Positions 22,515 to 33,606 of a DNA stretch of 64,000 bases are shown here, piece by piece. A program made the translations under genes and the position numbers. Below the pieces are notes generated by a model. That model saw nothing but the letters and a program-made list of their open reading frames with translations. It was not told the origin of the DNA and did not search any database. Numbering within the stretch: the stretch's first letter is position 1; each line of letters opens with the position of its first letter. The stretch comes from Zasmidium citrigriseum (Eukaryota; Ascomycota; Dothideomycetes; Mycosphaerellales; Mycosphaerellaceae), in contig NHNW01000042.1 of assembly GCA_002786025.1 (NCBI GenBank), forward strand, positions 248,001 to 312,000. The letters run 5' to 3'.

Positions 22515-23384
22515 TTTGTTGAGAAGTGATAGAGGTGTTGACCAGTTGAAGGTTTGAGATCTGATGCTTCTGAAGATCTACAGCCACGCCTTGTGCCTCA
22601 GGCTTACAAATTACGCCACACTTCGGGCGGCTCGGGAACGACGGCCGACCGAAAGTCAATCTCGCGTTTCTGGCACCGCAGAGCAGCTGCGCGATGCAGC
22701 TCACAGGGGCAGCTTATGCGTGGTGTGTTGACGAGGAAGACGGTGTGGGAGAACAACCACAACCTGCAATTGTTAGTTTATATAGCATTGCGACTTCATC
22801 AGCGACCGTTGCGGATGACGAGTGGCCGACCAGGATCACAAGCGCCGTCCAATCGGCATATCGTCTCGTCTCTGCTGGCCCGTGTTGGCGGCGATAGAAT
22901 CGAACTCTCCTCCTACGCGTCGTCTGCTGCTGTTGATCCGCCCGCCGTCCCTCTCTCGTTTGTTGTGTCGCCGCCCTCACCAACTCTCCCACCACCACCC
23001 CGGATCCTGGACAACTCTATCTTTCTCTTCCGCTGGCCGGGGTCCGCGTGCCACGTTGTCGCCGCACCACCACAACCCCGCTTGTTTGTTTGGCTCGAAA
23101 ACAGGAGACGGCAGGCCTCGACAACCACGAATCCCGCCGCCTCCGCCTACCCACCGCGACGACGCCTCCTCCACTCCGTCCCTGGCCGCGATCTGTTTCG
23201 TCTTCCGCCTGTACTGTCTTTAATTCGACATTTCACCTGTTTCAACCTTCCACCGGGCTGGCCTCCCTCTTGCGCACCGCTGCAGCTTCCCGAGACAACT
23301 TGCGCCGCTGCCGCCCACCACACGCGCTCGCTATTTTACTTTCGCTACCCGCACCTACTACCTTAATACACCAATTGCGACAAC
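22515..23384. promoter_or_regulatory. Divergent promoter of cwc24 and the Num1/ApsA-like gene
   Basis: 870 bp between head-to-head genes. A CCAAT box is present at 22849-22853 (tccaatcgg). Downstream, 22960-23300 is strongly pyrimidine-rich (C/T) on the plus strand, as is common for fungal 5' UTRs of long genes. Open frames here have no similarity. Confidence 0.5.
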
Positions 23385-26300
23385 ATGGCGACCACCGCCG
23401 TCAATGGATCTGGAGGCGACCCTTTCACCGGAAGTCCACATGGAAACCCGCCAGCGCCAGTGCGATATGCCGCCTTCGACCATGACCAATTCTCCCTCTA
23501 TTCGTCCAGCTCGCCTTCATCTGCCAGACGTGCATTGGAGGCGCATTTGAAAGATACTGATCGCCGCATACAGGATGCTTCAAGATTGGGCTCGACTCTG
23601 GTGCAGCAGCGAAAGGACCTGGCTGCGAAATTGCAAGAAGTGGAACAGATGCAGCAGGACAGCGAAGTCCCGGAAGATCTGAGAGAAAAGCTGGCAGAGC
23701 TCGAGCGAGAATACAATGAAGTCGGGAGAGAGTCTGCACGCGCCTTCCTGCCCAAATCGCGGGTGGTCAGTGAGGTCGACTCTACTCCGTCGGGATTGAT
23801 ATCGGGTTCCGGCAGGGAATCTCCTACCAAGATCTCTGCTCCTTCGAGACGGCAGCGCAACCAGCAGAGCAACCGCGTGCATGACATTGAATTCGCAACT
23901 GAAATTAGTACTTCGTTACTCGCTCAGGTCAGGCAGCTGCAGGCTGCGCTTGCTGAAAAGGACGAGGAGCTCAAGGATACAACAGCTGCCAGAGCTCAAT
24001 TGGAGAGCGAGGCCACCACTCTACTTCAGAGGCTCCGACACATGGACGAGAACGAGCAAAAGTACAAAGATGAGAACTGGAACTTGGAGACCCGCTTGCA
24101 AGAGATGGAGTCGAGCTTGAAGGAGAGCACGGACAAGGAGATGCGAATGGCTCAGACTCTCAAGGCTGTCCAGACCGAAAAGGCGGCTAAGGAGCGCGAA
24201 CTGGACGATTTGAAAGTCAATCACGACAAGCTCAATGAAGATCATGCCATGGCCAAGAAGGTCCAGGAGGCCGATCTCCATGGCCTGAGAAGAGATGTTG
24301 CGAGCCATGAGTCTGAGAAGTCGAAGATGCTTAAGAAGATTGAGGAGCTCACTTCTCAAAACACAGAATTGGCAAAGGCTGTCTCGTACCGCTTTAGTCA
24401 GACTGTGCAACCTTCTGATACCGACTTTGTCTCTGCGGAAGAAGGTGTGCAATCCGACGACCAAAGTCCGATTCACAGCGAGCCTGCTTCGCCCATCAAA
24501 GGCACACCCGCTCGACATGGCATGCTGGAAACTGAGACGCTGAAGTCGAGCTTGAACCACGCCCACCGCATGATCCAGAATCTCAAGAACACGATCCATC
24601 GCGAAAAGACGGAAAAGATCGAACTCAAGCGAATGCTTCAAGATGCACGCGACGAATTGGAGACACGCCGAGACAGCAATGCTGGAATTCCGGCCAACGT
24701 TGCCAAGAAGCGCAGAAGTGAGAACGAGGGCATCAAGTTCAAGAGACCAGGACATGGCGCCAGACTTGGAGCTGCGCGCAACAGCTCTACCGAAATCATC
24801 GACGAGCCAGATTGGGAAGATCAAGATGTCGAGCAGACTCCAAGCAAAGGCCGATCCTCCGCCATCGCTGCTGACGTCGCAGGGGCTTCATTCGGGTATG
24901 GCAGGTCAGAAGAAGACACAACTGACGCTTTCGAGACCGCGAACGAACGAGACACTACTACTGAAAGCGAGGCATTTGCTACTGGCAATGAGGACTTCGA
25001 TGACGACACCGAAGGCGATGCCACCGAGACTGAAAGTGGTGCCAACCGTACTTTGCGATCAGTCAGCAGTCTTTCGAGCAAGCCAAAGGACAGACGCTCA
25101 TACATGTCCACAGCTTCGACTTCGGGTGACGAGGATGATCACGATGTCATCAGGACACCTGTGCAGCATCCTCAGCAGCCAAAGTACAAGCTACGTCTCA
25201 GCCGTGGCGGCAGGCGCTCTGGACGTGTGAGCGAAATCATGACCGAATCACCCAGCACCAGCAATCACAGTCCGTCTTCTAGCACGGGCACTCCTCAGGC
25301 TGCTCCAATGCAGAGCCTTGGCGACGAGCTCGATGCGCTTGATGAAGACAGCATGGAGGGAACACCTGCTTCTAGTCGCGTGATTGACGATGGCAGCACG
25401 CCCGAGACTCAACGCCAGCGCAGCATGGAGCCTGATAGCCCGATCACTGCTGGTTCTGAGGTTGACAAGGACTTTGTCGCAGAGCCCGAAATCTCATCGC
25501 CCGTAGCGAGTCTGAAGAGCCCACAGCAAACCGGCGAGCAAGGAGTTCTCGCACACCAATCCAATGCTGCAATGCTTGCACATGAATCCGCCATTCAGAA
25601 ACCCACAATGGTCGATGCCGGTGTCATGACTGAGCCTTGGGAGCCTGAGCGAATTGTTGAGGAGCGAATCGTGGAGAGGGAAATCGAATCACCTCAAGAC
25701 TCAGGCAGGATTAGAGATCGTGCAGGCCAACTTGTTGGAGGCGCTCTCGCTGGATTTGGTCTGAGCAGAGTCCTTGGAAGGAACAAAGATGGCTCGATTG
25801 ATGGAGAAGATCATGAGCAAGCGGCTTCGGGTGCCATGGACAGTGCTGAAGGGGATGATCTTGCGCGCACACCAACCGTGGAAACGGAGATTATCTCACC
25901 AAGACCGGAGCCCAAGTCGATCAGTGTTGGAACAGACGCTCTGCCGGAACCCAAAGCCAAAATTCTTCCTCAGCCCGTCAGCGTTGGCACGGACGCCTAT
26001 CCGGAACCCGAGCGATCTCTCCCCGAGGCTGTCAGTGTTGGCACAGATGCCTACCCTGACCCAAGGATATTGGAGCAAGAAGTCAAGCCAGCATCTTTGC
26101 AACAGTCTTCTATCGTTTCTCAGCACACCGAACCTATCTCGCCTCCACGACCGACCAGCACACGGCGCGTCTCTGGTGGTGGCCTCCAAAGAATCACCGA
26201 TGCTGCCTCCATACCGCCTATGCCCATAACTGCACCACCACCTCCTCCAGTGGCTGCTTTCACGTTCTCAGAGGTGATTGCGCAACACATTGAGCCTGTG

Positions 26301-28352
26301 GAAGTGAAGGAGGCTCCACTTCTGCCTCGAAGGAGCTCCAAGCGACCTGACCTCGCATACGGCGAAGACTTCCAGGAGCCAGAAGAAGAGGAAGAGATGT
26401 ACGAACAACATAACATCCCAGGCACTAACAAGGCCAAGGTGGGCGCAGGCTTCTTTGCATCTCCAACTTTGCAGAGGAAGAGGTCACTGTCCATGACTAC
26501 TTCGGAGCGCAATGTTCGCTTTGCAGATGCTGAGCAGAACGACGACGTCTTTGCAGAGTCTCCCATTGACCCTGACGCGCCTCCGAAGAAGCCCCTGGCA
26601 GAAGTCTCACCCAATGTTGTTTCCAGACCTATGGCCGACGAAGGCTCGCAGACCATTGTCTCAGGCCGAGACATTGACAGCATGATCCGCAACAAGAGCA
26701 TTGCCAAAGATGCTGGCAATTCTCCAATGAGCAACGCAGCCAGTAGTGCAGCCGCGGCGGCTGCCGTCTCTGCTGCTACTGCTGCAGCTGTGTCTGCATA
26801 CGCAAGCACGCCCACGAAGGAGAAGCGAACTGAGATTAGGCCATCAATCTACGAATCTCCCACCCTCAGAGCACCAAAGCGACCAGCTAGTGCCGGCAGC
26901 ATGCGCAACAAGGGTGCCGCTGGAGCGCCACCTCTTCCGTCGGATCACAACCAGAAGATTGCCAAAGCTGCTCAGCAAGCACCAGGCACTCCTAATGGTG
27001 GGCAGTCCGCGGCTGGTGCTATGGGCCCACCGCTCATGCCTGCCTCAGCCTACAAACACCGCCCTAAGACTCCTGGCGACCGTTCATTGTACGAACGCGG
27101 CGCATCCCGTGATAGTACCACGCCTCGCCCTATTCGACCAAGAGACAGCCGAACGCAATTGGGTCCACAGTCTGACCGTGTCTCTCACAGGACATCTGTG
27201 TCTTCCTTTGCTTCGGAGCTGGACGAACGCTTCAATATCACTCGCGGCCAAATCATGTACCCGAACGATGTTGAGCCTGCTACAGATCCAAGAATGATCC
27301 AAGCCATCACACAGACGATGATCGGAGAGTATCTGTGGAAGTACACCCGCAAGGCAGGAAGAAGCGAAACTTCCAACACTCGTCACAGGAGATTCTTCTG
27401 GATTCATCCTTACACCAGGACGCTGTACTGGAGTGAGCAAGATCCCAGCACTGCTGGCAAGAACATGCTCAAGGCCAAGAGCGTGGCCATCGAAGCTGTA
27501 AGAGTCATCAGTGACGACAATGCCTATCCACCAGGTCTGCACAGGAAATCGCTTGTTGTCATCACCCCAGGCCGCGAGATCGTATTCACTGCTCCAACCG
27601 GCCAAAGACATGAGACCTGGTTCAACGCTCTATCATACCTTCTTCTCAGAACTGAACGAGAGAAGTCCGAGGCTGAAGATATGATCGATCAAGACGACAT
27701 CGATGAGTTCAACCCTGGTATTGGCCGACAAGTCCGGAGGAGCATTAGTAGAATCGCTGGACGAAGTCAAAGCCGCCAGAGTCGGACAAGCCTGAGCAGC
27801 TACAACAGCCGGACAACACGGACTTCCAGTCCCCACAAACAAGACGCGGACAGAACTCTGACAGGAAGGCATGGTACCGTTACACAGCAGTCGAAGAGCT
27901 TGCAGCCTCCAACTTCGAACCCTGGTCTGACAGCCACTGTTACCAACAACTCTCGGCAGTCGTCTGGCAGCGTGGCAGGACGGATCAGCTCGATCACAAG
28001 CAGATTCAGACCTACCAGCAGCCAACGTGCAAGATCTAGTGCGTCTGTGCGACGGCCTGATGACCCTGCTCAGATCTACGATGCGAGTGTCGTTGCAGAC
28101 AGTGCTGAAGACCTACGTGCTGTGATTGAGCAGCAAGAGCGAGAGGCGGACAGGCTGGAGAATGTGAGGGCTTGCTGCGATGGTGAGTCTACCGCTTGAT
28201 GTCCACACGTGAGCTCACTAACTTTAACCACAGGCAAGCACGACGTCGGTTCTCTATCTAAGGGTGGACGACATTCGAGCGTCGGCAACCGCTTCGGCAG
28301 CCACGGACACCATTCCCACAGTCACGTACACTCGACCCGCAGCAGGGCGTAA
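23385..28352 (+). CDS. Num1/ApsA-like cortical protein (coiled coil plus C-terminal PH domain)
   Basis: Two exons (23385-28182, 28234-28352; 51-bp intron) give 1,638 aa. Proteins of this type anchor dynein and nuclei to the cell cortex (Num1, Mcp5, ApsA); that role is inferred. Seen: coiled coils from about residue 40 to 340; a long disordered, Ser/Glu-rich middle; a threefold repeat of the core SVGTDA near residues 845-885; an Ala-rich stretch near 1125-1145; and a PH domain starting near 1312 (MIGEYLWKYTRK, RRFFWIHPYTRTLYWSEQDP, IVFTAPTGQRHETWFNAL). The second exon adds a His/Ser-rich tail (SHGHHSHSHVHSTRSRA). Without the intron the frame would end at 28199. The start is the ATG of MATTAVNGSGGD. 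Confidence 0.92.
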
Positions 28353-29001
28353 CGGCCGCCATTTCTGAACGAACGACAACCCTTTTTACTTTTCCTTTGA
28401 ACTGTTGATACCACCACACTCCGGACGGACACGGACCACGAAACAACCTCTCGTACTTTGATAGAATCTTCCCTTTTTCGACCGACTCTCGGCTAGACCA
28501 AACAAACTTGCATGGAGGGCGAGTGCGAAGTTGGCATATCTTCTTGAGGATCAATGGCATTTGGAGTAGGGCTTACACCGGATAGATGGAAAAGGGAAAG
28601 GAAAAGGAAAGAAGAAAAGTAATGTGTCAAGCCCTGAAGAATGTCTGGTTTTGAGAGGTGGCTACTACTCGTCTTTCCTTTGTTTTGGAGGTCACCTTTT
28701 AGCTAGAAGAGAGGAATGTCATGAGATGACCTTTTCAAACGACTTCGTTTCTCAGAACCTGCCATGCTCTGCTGGATGTGAAGTTGAATGCTGTTTAATA
28801 TAATGACTGTGTCTTCATGTCATACTCTTCTTGCTGTTCCAAGATCTATACAAACTGTCGTCTATATCGTCTTCTCCCCACTGCTGGAAGAATTACATGT
28901 CCAGAATCCAAAAGAGAATTAGATGGCCCAAACAACCCGGCCCGTGTTTTGTAAAGCCCACGCCATCGCAATGCCCAAAATCCCGAAAGCTAGATTTCCC
29001 T
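28353..29001. other. Convergent intergenic region
   Basis: About 650 bp between the stop of the PH-domain gene and the stop of the GH17 gene. It should carry both 3' UTRs and polyadenylation signals. A purine-rich A/G stretch lies near 28585-28620. No gene was recognised. Confidence 0.45.
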
Positions 29002-29874
29002 CTAGCACTTGCTCAAATCATAAATCGCCTTCCCATTGCGATCAAAAACACCAAACGAAGGGCTGTCGTTGTAATCCTGATACGCATACCAAAAAACATG
29101 CGCCTGCTTAAAAAGCTGACACGCCACACTCCTCCAAAACTTCTGCGCGTTCTTCACACTCGCCACCGCAGCGCCCTGCGTCGCCCCCTTATAAGGCCAC
29201 CCGGTCTCCGTAATCCACACCCAGGTTCCCGCCTTAACGCTCTGCACATGGTTCAAAGTATCCTGATAACTCTTAAAGAAAACGTCGTAGGCGTTATCGA
29301 TGCTGGCGTCTTGCCAGTAGGGGTATCCGTCCATACCCACGAAATCGCACGCTTTGATGACGGCGTCGTTGGCGCTGTCGACCCAAGCTGTCCAGGTGTC
29401 TACGTGGCCGACTTCGGCTTGGGAGCCGAGGGCGCGGACCATGCCGCGGACGTCGTAGATTTGTTGGGAGAGGGTCGAGGCTGTGGTGTCTTTACGGTAG
29501 AGGTCTTCGGAACCGACGGAGATTGCGAGGATCCAGTCGACGCCGTGTGCATGGATTGCGGATTCGAGAGCGTTTTTTTCGGCGGTGAAGTGGTTCGCAT
29601 CTTCGGTCCAGACGCCGACGAGGATTTTCGTTCCGGTGGATAGGGCTGCGGGGACGGCGTTGGAGAGGGTGTTGCAGTCGGAGAAGGCGTAGAGGCGAAC
29701 GACGGAGATGCCTTGGGGGAGGGCCTTCAGTTTTTGGAAGGCGGTTTTCCATTGCGCGGTGGTCTTGCAGGAGCCGTCTGGGTTGTTGGCGCCGACATTG
29801 AAGCCCTTGTAATATGCGTTCGTGAAGGGCAGGGTCGCTGCGGCGATTGCAGCGAGGGTGGTGGAGAGACGCAT
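29002..29874 (-). CDS. GH17 glucan endo-1,3-beta-glucosidase, secreted
   Basis: 290 aa, single exon. The start chosen is the ATG at 29874-29872, which gives a clean signal peptide (MRLSTTLAAIAAATLPFTNA); the frame extends upstream without support. GH17 enzymes act on beta-1,3-glucan in the fungal wall. Seen: YKGFNVGANN at the mature N-terminus, VVRLYAFSDCNTL, ILVGVWTED, the general acid Glu in ISVGSEDLYR, GMDGYPYWQ, and the nucleophile Glu in WITETGWPYKG. The protein ends FDRNGKAIYDLSKC. No GPI-anchor signal or Ser-rich tail is seen, so it is probably soluble and secreted. Coding-strand composition shifts from C-rich at the 5' half to G-rich at the 3' end. Confidence 0.95.
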   Translation of the reverse strand: MRLSTTLAAIAAATLPFTNAYYKGFNVGANNPDGSCKTTAQWKTAFQKLKALPQGISVVRLYAFSDCNTLSNAVPAALSTGTKILVGVWTEDANHFTAEKNALESAIHAHGVDWILAISVGSEDLYRKDTTASTLSQQIYDVRGMVRALGSQAEVGHVDTWTAWVDSANDAVIKACDFVGMDGYPYWQDASIDNAYDVFFKSYQDTLNHVQSVKAGTWVWITETGWPYKGATQGAAVASVKNAQKFWRSVACQLFKQAHVFWYAYQDYNDSPSFGVFDRNGKAIYDLSKC

Positions 29875-30573
29875 GATTTTGACTCGCCTCTGGTTCAAAT
29901 GAATGTATGGTTGAAAAGGTGAGGAGAACAGGAAATGGGGAGGAAAAGACTGTTCAAAGAGAAGCGTGAGGGTGTAGAGAAAGAGCAACGAAGAAGAGAC
30001 GCGAGAAATGGGATGAAGTGTTGTTGAATGATCTGTGCATCTCGTTTGCTCCGATTCGTCGCGCCGGCAGATTTGCTTCCGATGAGATCGACAGGCACGA
30101 GTCGTGCTTCGTCGCCCATCTGCTCTGCCTTGTTGTGACTACCTCCTATCATGATTAGCAAACCACCAAAGCACTGACTTGATCCAGTCCACCAGGTTCA
30201 AAGCTTCTATCAGACCTTCATCCAAAACGCCCAGCGAAGAAGCCAAGTGAAGACAAGAATTTCGAATGACGAGGCTCTGCGGAAGATCGTCAGGCACAGC
30301 CGCGCGTTCCATGCAAGCCACTTCGACCTTTCCCGAATGGGTGACACCAATCAGGGCACCCTTGCATTTCAGGAGTCGAGACCGTCGACGACGTCAACGC
30401 CCTGCGAGACTCAGCGAAGAGTGACCGCACCTCATCCCAATTGCCGATCCATAGAAACGCTCGACGGCCTCTTGCAAGGAATCTTCCCAGAAGCCAACCG
30501 CCAGGAACACTCCAGATGAAACCAGACTCCAGGAACGCCGCGAAGGAGACAACGAGGATGCCGGCCAACCAAA
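29875..30573. other. Intergenic region upstream of the GH17 gene
   Basis: About 700 bp with the GH17 promoter and the 3' flank of the transcription factor gene. Two overlapping open frames on opposite strands (30247-30519 plus; 30290-30604 minus) lack recognisable similarity and were left out. Confidence 0.4.
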
Positions 30574-33258
30574 TCAGTTCCTGTACGAACCATCGCCAGT
30601 CCAAGTGTCGGTTGGCATGTCAAAGTTCCATCCAGCCATGCTGTTGATGTCCTGCTCGACCAGCCCGTATAGCGAGACATTGCCGGTATACCAATCCTGC
30701 TGGAGATAGGCCGACATCTCGGTATCCATCTGACTCATGTCGCTATTGACAGGCGGGATGTTTTGCTGCGGTGCAAATCCCAATTGCGATATGTATTCGT
30801 CGAACTCGCCCGTCAGAGGCTGAGACCATTGCTGGTTCTGGCCAATCTGAGATTTGCTGGCCGAGATTCGCCGCTTTTGTTCCTGTTGCTTCGCATGGAC
30901 ATATGCGTTGGCGACGTTGTAAAACACGGAGCAAAGTTGGTAGAACCTGAATCGCTCGTCAGCATGACCTTTCAAGGAGCCGAAATGATGGACAAACTTC
31001 TCGACACCCTCAGAAATCCGACGGGCGGGCTCCAGCGAATCGCAGTAGTCACGCAGAAGCTGCAGGTCTTCTATGGCTCCATCATGGTTCGCGATGACAT
31101 TGCTGAAGACGACAGTAAACGGCGTGAGGGGGTTGTGCAAGATTACCCTGAGAAAGATCAATAGGCTGACGACATCTCAGTGGACGATACATACCAATGG
31201 CAATAACTGGCCCACAAGTATACGTTGCTTGCATAGTCACGACGCAAGTTTCGGGATATGCGGAGGCATTCTCGAGCAGCTTCGAGAGCCGGAGACTGCC
31301 CAGGCCTGGGGGCAGGAATGGCTTGCAAAACCAATGTTCTTCCGCCATCAGTACTGGGTTCCACTCTTCAGGGGCGTGGAACGACTTACAGCGCAGTGTA
31401 ATGTGCGATCTTGTCACCCTCGAGCATCGGCTCTGCTGTGATGGTTTTTCCGTCAGGCTGAAGAAACATGGGAAGAATTTCATCGTTTACCTTGAGCTTG
31501 GGTTAGCCTTGCCCTCTGTGGGGCTCTATCAAAATCTTACCCGCAGTCTCTGCTCGTAAGCTTGCTTGAGTTCGGCAGCAAGCTCATCCACAACCTGGGC
31601 ACGTTCTTCGAGCGTCTGGGACAGCGCACCAGGGCTATACAGCCAGCAGATTCTGCCTTGCACTCTGGACAAGTCGACCCAAAAGTTCAGCAGGTACAGC
31701 ATGCTGACGTCCATGCTTCGGAGTGGCTGTGGTCTCGGCACGTCGATGTCGTAGTCTTGGATCTGCTGATGCGTCAGCCTTCAACACAAATCTATCGATC
31801 ACAAAAGACGAGCACTTACACAAGGGGTGCGTCCAACCCGGAGCGAAGTATTCCTGTCCATAACATACGTCAACCAGAACATGACAAGCTTCCTGTTTCG
31901 CTCGGTGGGAGAGTCTTGCGCTAGAGTCGAGGCTCGATGATATCCAAGGACCTGTGTGATTCTCGCCGCAACGGACGTGAGGGTCCATGACAGGGACGGT
32001 TTGCACATGTCAATGCAGACAGTGGACTGGCAAGGATGTCAGTGGAATTCATCCAACCAGGACGAACGCACAAGACCCACCGCAGAGACGATTCCCTCCA
32101 GGTTCTCCCAAGTTGGCGAGAGGGCCAAAGGCATTTCTCCAATAACTTTGAGAGTGGCTCGTTGCAAGCCACGGGTGAGGGAGTCGTAGTAATCAGCCTT
32201 TTCGTCGCTCTCCACAGATGCATATTCACCACTGAGGCAGAGACAGCCACAAAAAATGACCAGCTTGTGGGCGAGAGATACGTCGCCTTGCTGACGATAG
32301 AACTCTCCAACCTTTCGGACAAACTCATCGAAAGGCGTGCAAGGCAAACACATCGCAAATATCGCCGGCGGGTGTGCTAGAAGCATGATCAGACAGAGTA
32401 ACGCCAATATTTGATATCTACTCACGCTTGGCTCTCTCCAAGAGAGCATTCATCTGCTCCCATGTTGGCAACCGAGCCTCTTCAGCTGTGGATGCGGCTG
32501 GTGAGGGAGCAGGAGCAGGACCGGCAGGGTCGCCTTTCAGACGACCGACAATGCTTCGTAGGGATGAGAGTGCCTCATTGAGATGGCGATCCTGGGTAAT
32601 GCTAGGGCTGCTTCCTACCGTCTGCTCCAGAGCATCCTTGGCCGCCAAGGACTCTGCTTGCATGCTTGTATGACCTGCGAAGGGGGTTGCGGCTGCAGAC
32701 TCGTCATCCAGATACTCGGCCGAAGAGATCTCGCGCTTTGCTTTCATGGAAATGCCCTGCGAATCTAGGGAAGACGGTGTGTGGTGGGCGTCGGCGGGCG
32801 ACGAGGATGCACTGGCCCTATTGCGAAGGAGCCGTTCGATGTTCGCCAGGCGATTTTCGATACGGTCGATCTTGTTCTCACTAAATCACGCATTAATCGA
32901 TTGGCCCACTGCAGCGCATCCAGTGCGAGGGACGGCCTACTATTGCTTGGAGATGGTCACTCTGGCCCGGGCCTCCGTGGGTTGGGTATTGTTCCGGCAT
33001 ACTAATTGCACAGATCAGCATCGATAGGCTGGGCGAGGGGGGCAGGTCCACACACTGAGGTTGGCAGCTCGGCAGTGGGCACATGGCCGGTTGCGATCAC
33101 ATCGAATCTTCCTCGTCCTGCATTCCTCGCACTGCAAAGGCGTCAGTCGGCCGTGGTCTGATCCAATGGGCTGTGGTGCCTGAGGCGAGCCGTACTGCTT
33201 TCAGCGACGACACCGCCGAGGGCTGTCGCTTAGAACCAGCTGAATTGTCGTCGTCCAT
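30574..33258 (-). CDS. Zn2Cys6 transcription factor with fungal-specific domain
   Basis: Ten exons are reconstructed: 33258-33196, 33131-33056, 33001-32941, 32880-32426, 32376-32072, 32026-31820, 31762-31541, 31490-31390, 31353-31195 and 31147-30574, giving 740 aa. The zinc cluster is complete once two introns are removed: C22, C25, C32, C38, C41 and C48, spacing C-x2-C-x6-C-x5-C-x2-C-x6-C. It is followed by a YENKIDRIENRLANIERLL linker. The fungal-specific domain shows IDMCKPSLSWTLTSVAARI, GYHR, FWLTYVMDRNTSLRVGR and NPLTPFTVVFSNVI. The intron at 31389-31354 is only 36 nt, and the 3' site at 31763/31766 is a NAGNAG choice. Head to head with the ABC transporter gene at 33607, it is the likely regulator of that pump (inference). 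Confidence 0.88.
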
Positions 33259-33606
33259 GGTCGACTCTCATTTCGGGCTCCGCGCGTATTTGTATGTATG
33301 TAACGCAGCAGCGAGACGAAAATGTGGCAGACGTCAGAGGAGCGCGAGGTCCGTCGTCGACGCCCGGAATGCGCGGGACGCGAGAAAAGCGGATCCCCGA
33401 TCGGTGTTTGGCCAATTATAGAAGGCTACACCAATCGCCAAGAGGATCTTTGTGAGTGACTGCCACAGGAACAACACCGCCCTACGGCTCGACCCAGAAA
33501 TGCTCGCATTAACTTCAGCCAAGATGCTGGAGGCCAGGCTGAAAAGAACCTCGATCGCTGCTCGTTTGCTGAGCAAGAAGCAACGACATCACCACTCACA
33601 CTCACC
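33259..33606. promoter_or_regulatory. 348-bp bidirectional promoter, transcription factor / ABC transporter
   Basis: The start codons of a zinc-cluster regulator and a multidrug-type transporter are 348 bp apart. It contains a CCAAT box (33412-33416) and an everted CGG pair, CCGATCGG, at 33397-33404. A second CGG lies just before it (33390-33392). Zn2Cys6 dimers commonly bind CGG half-sites, so this is a candidate autoregulatory site. The motifs are seen directly; their use is inference. Confidence 0.5.

Noticed and set aside
24021..24824. 267-codon minus-strand open frame antisense to the Num1/ApsA-like gene
   Set aside because: Leu/Arg-rich antisense of a coiled coil; no start context or similarity.
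30247..30604. Overlapping open frames on both strands upstream of the GH17 gene
   Set aside because: Neither has a recognisable domain or splice partner.
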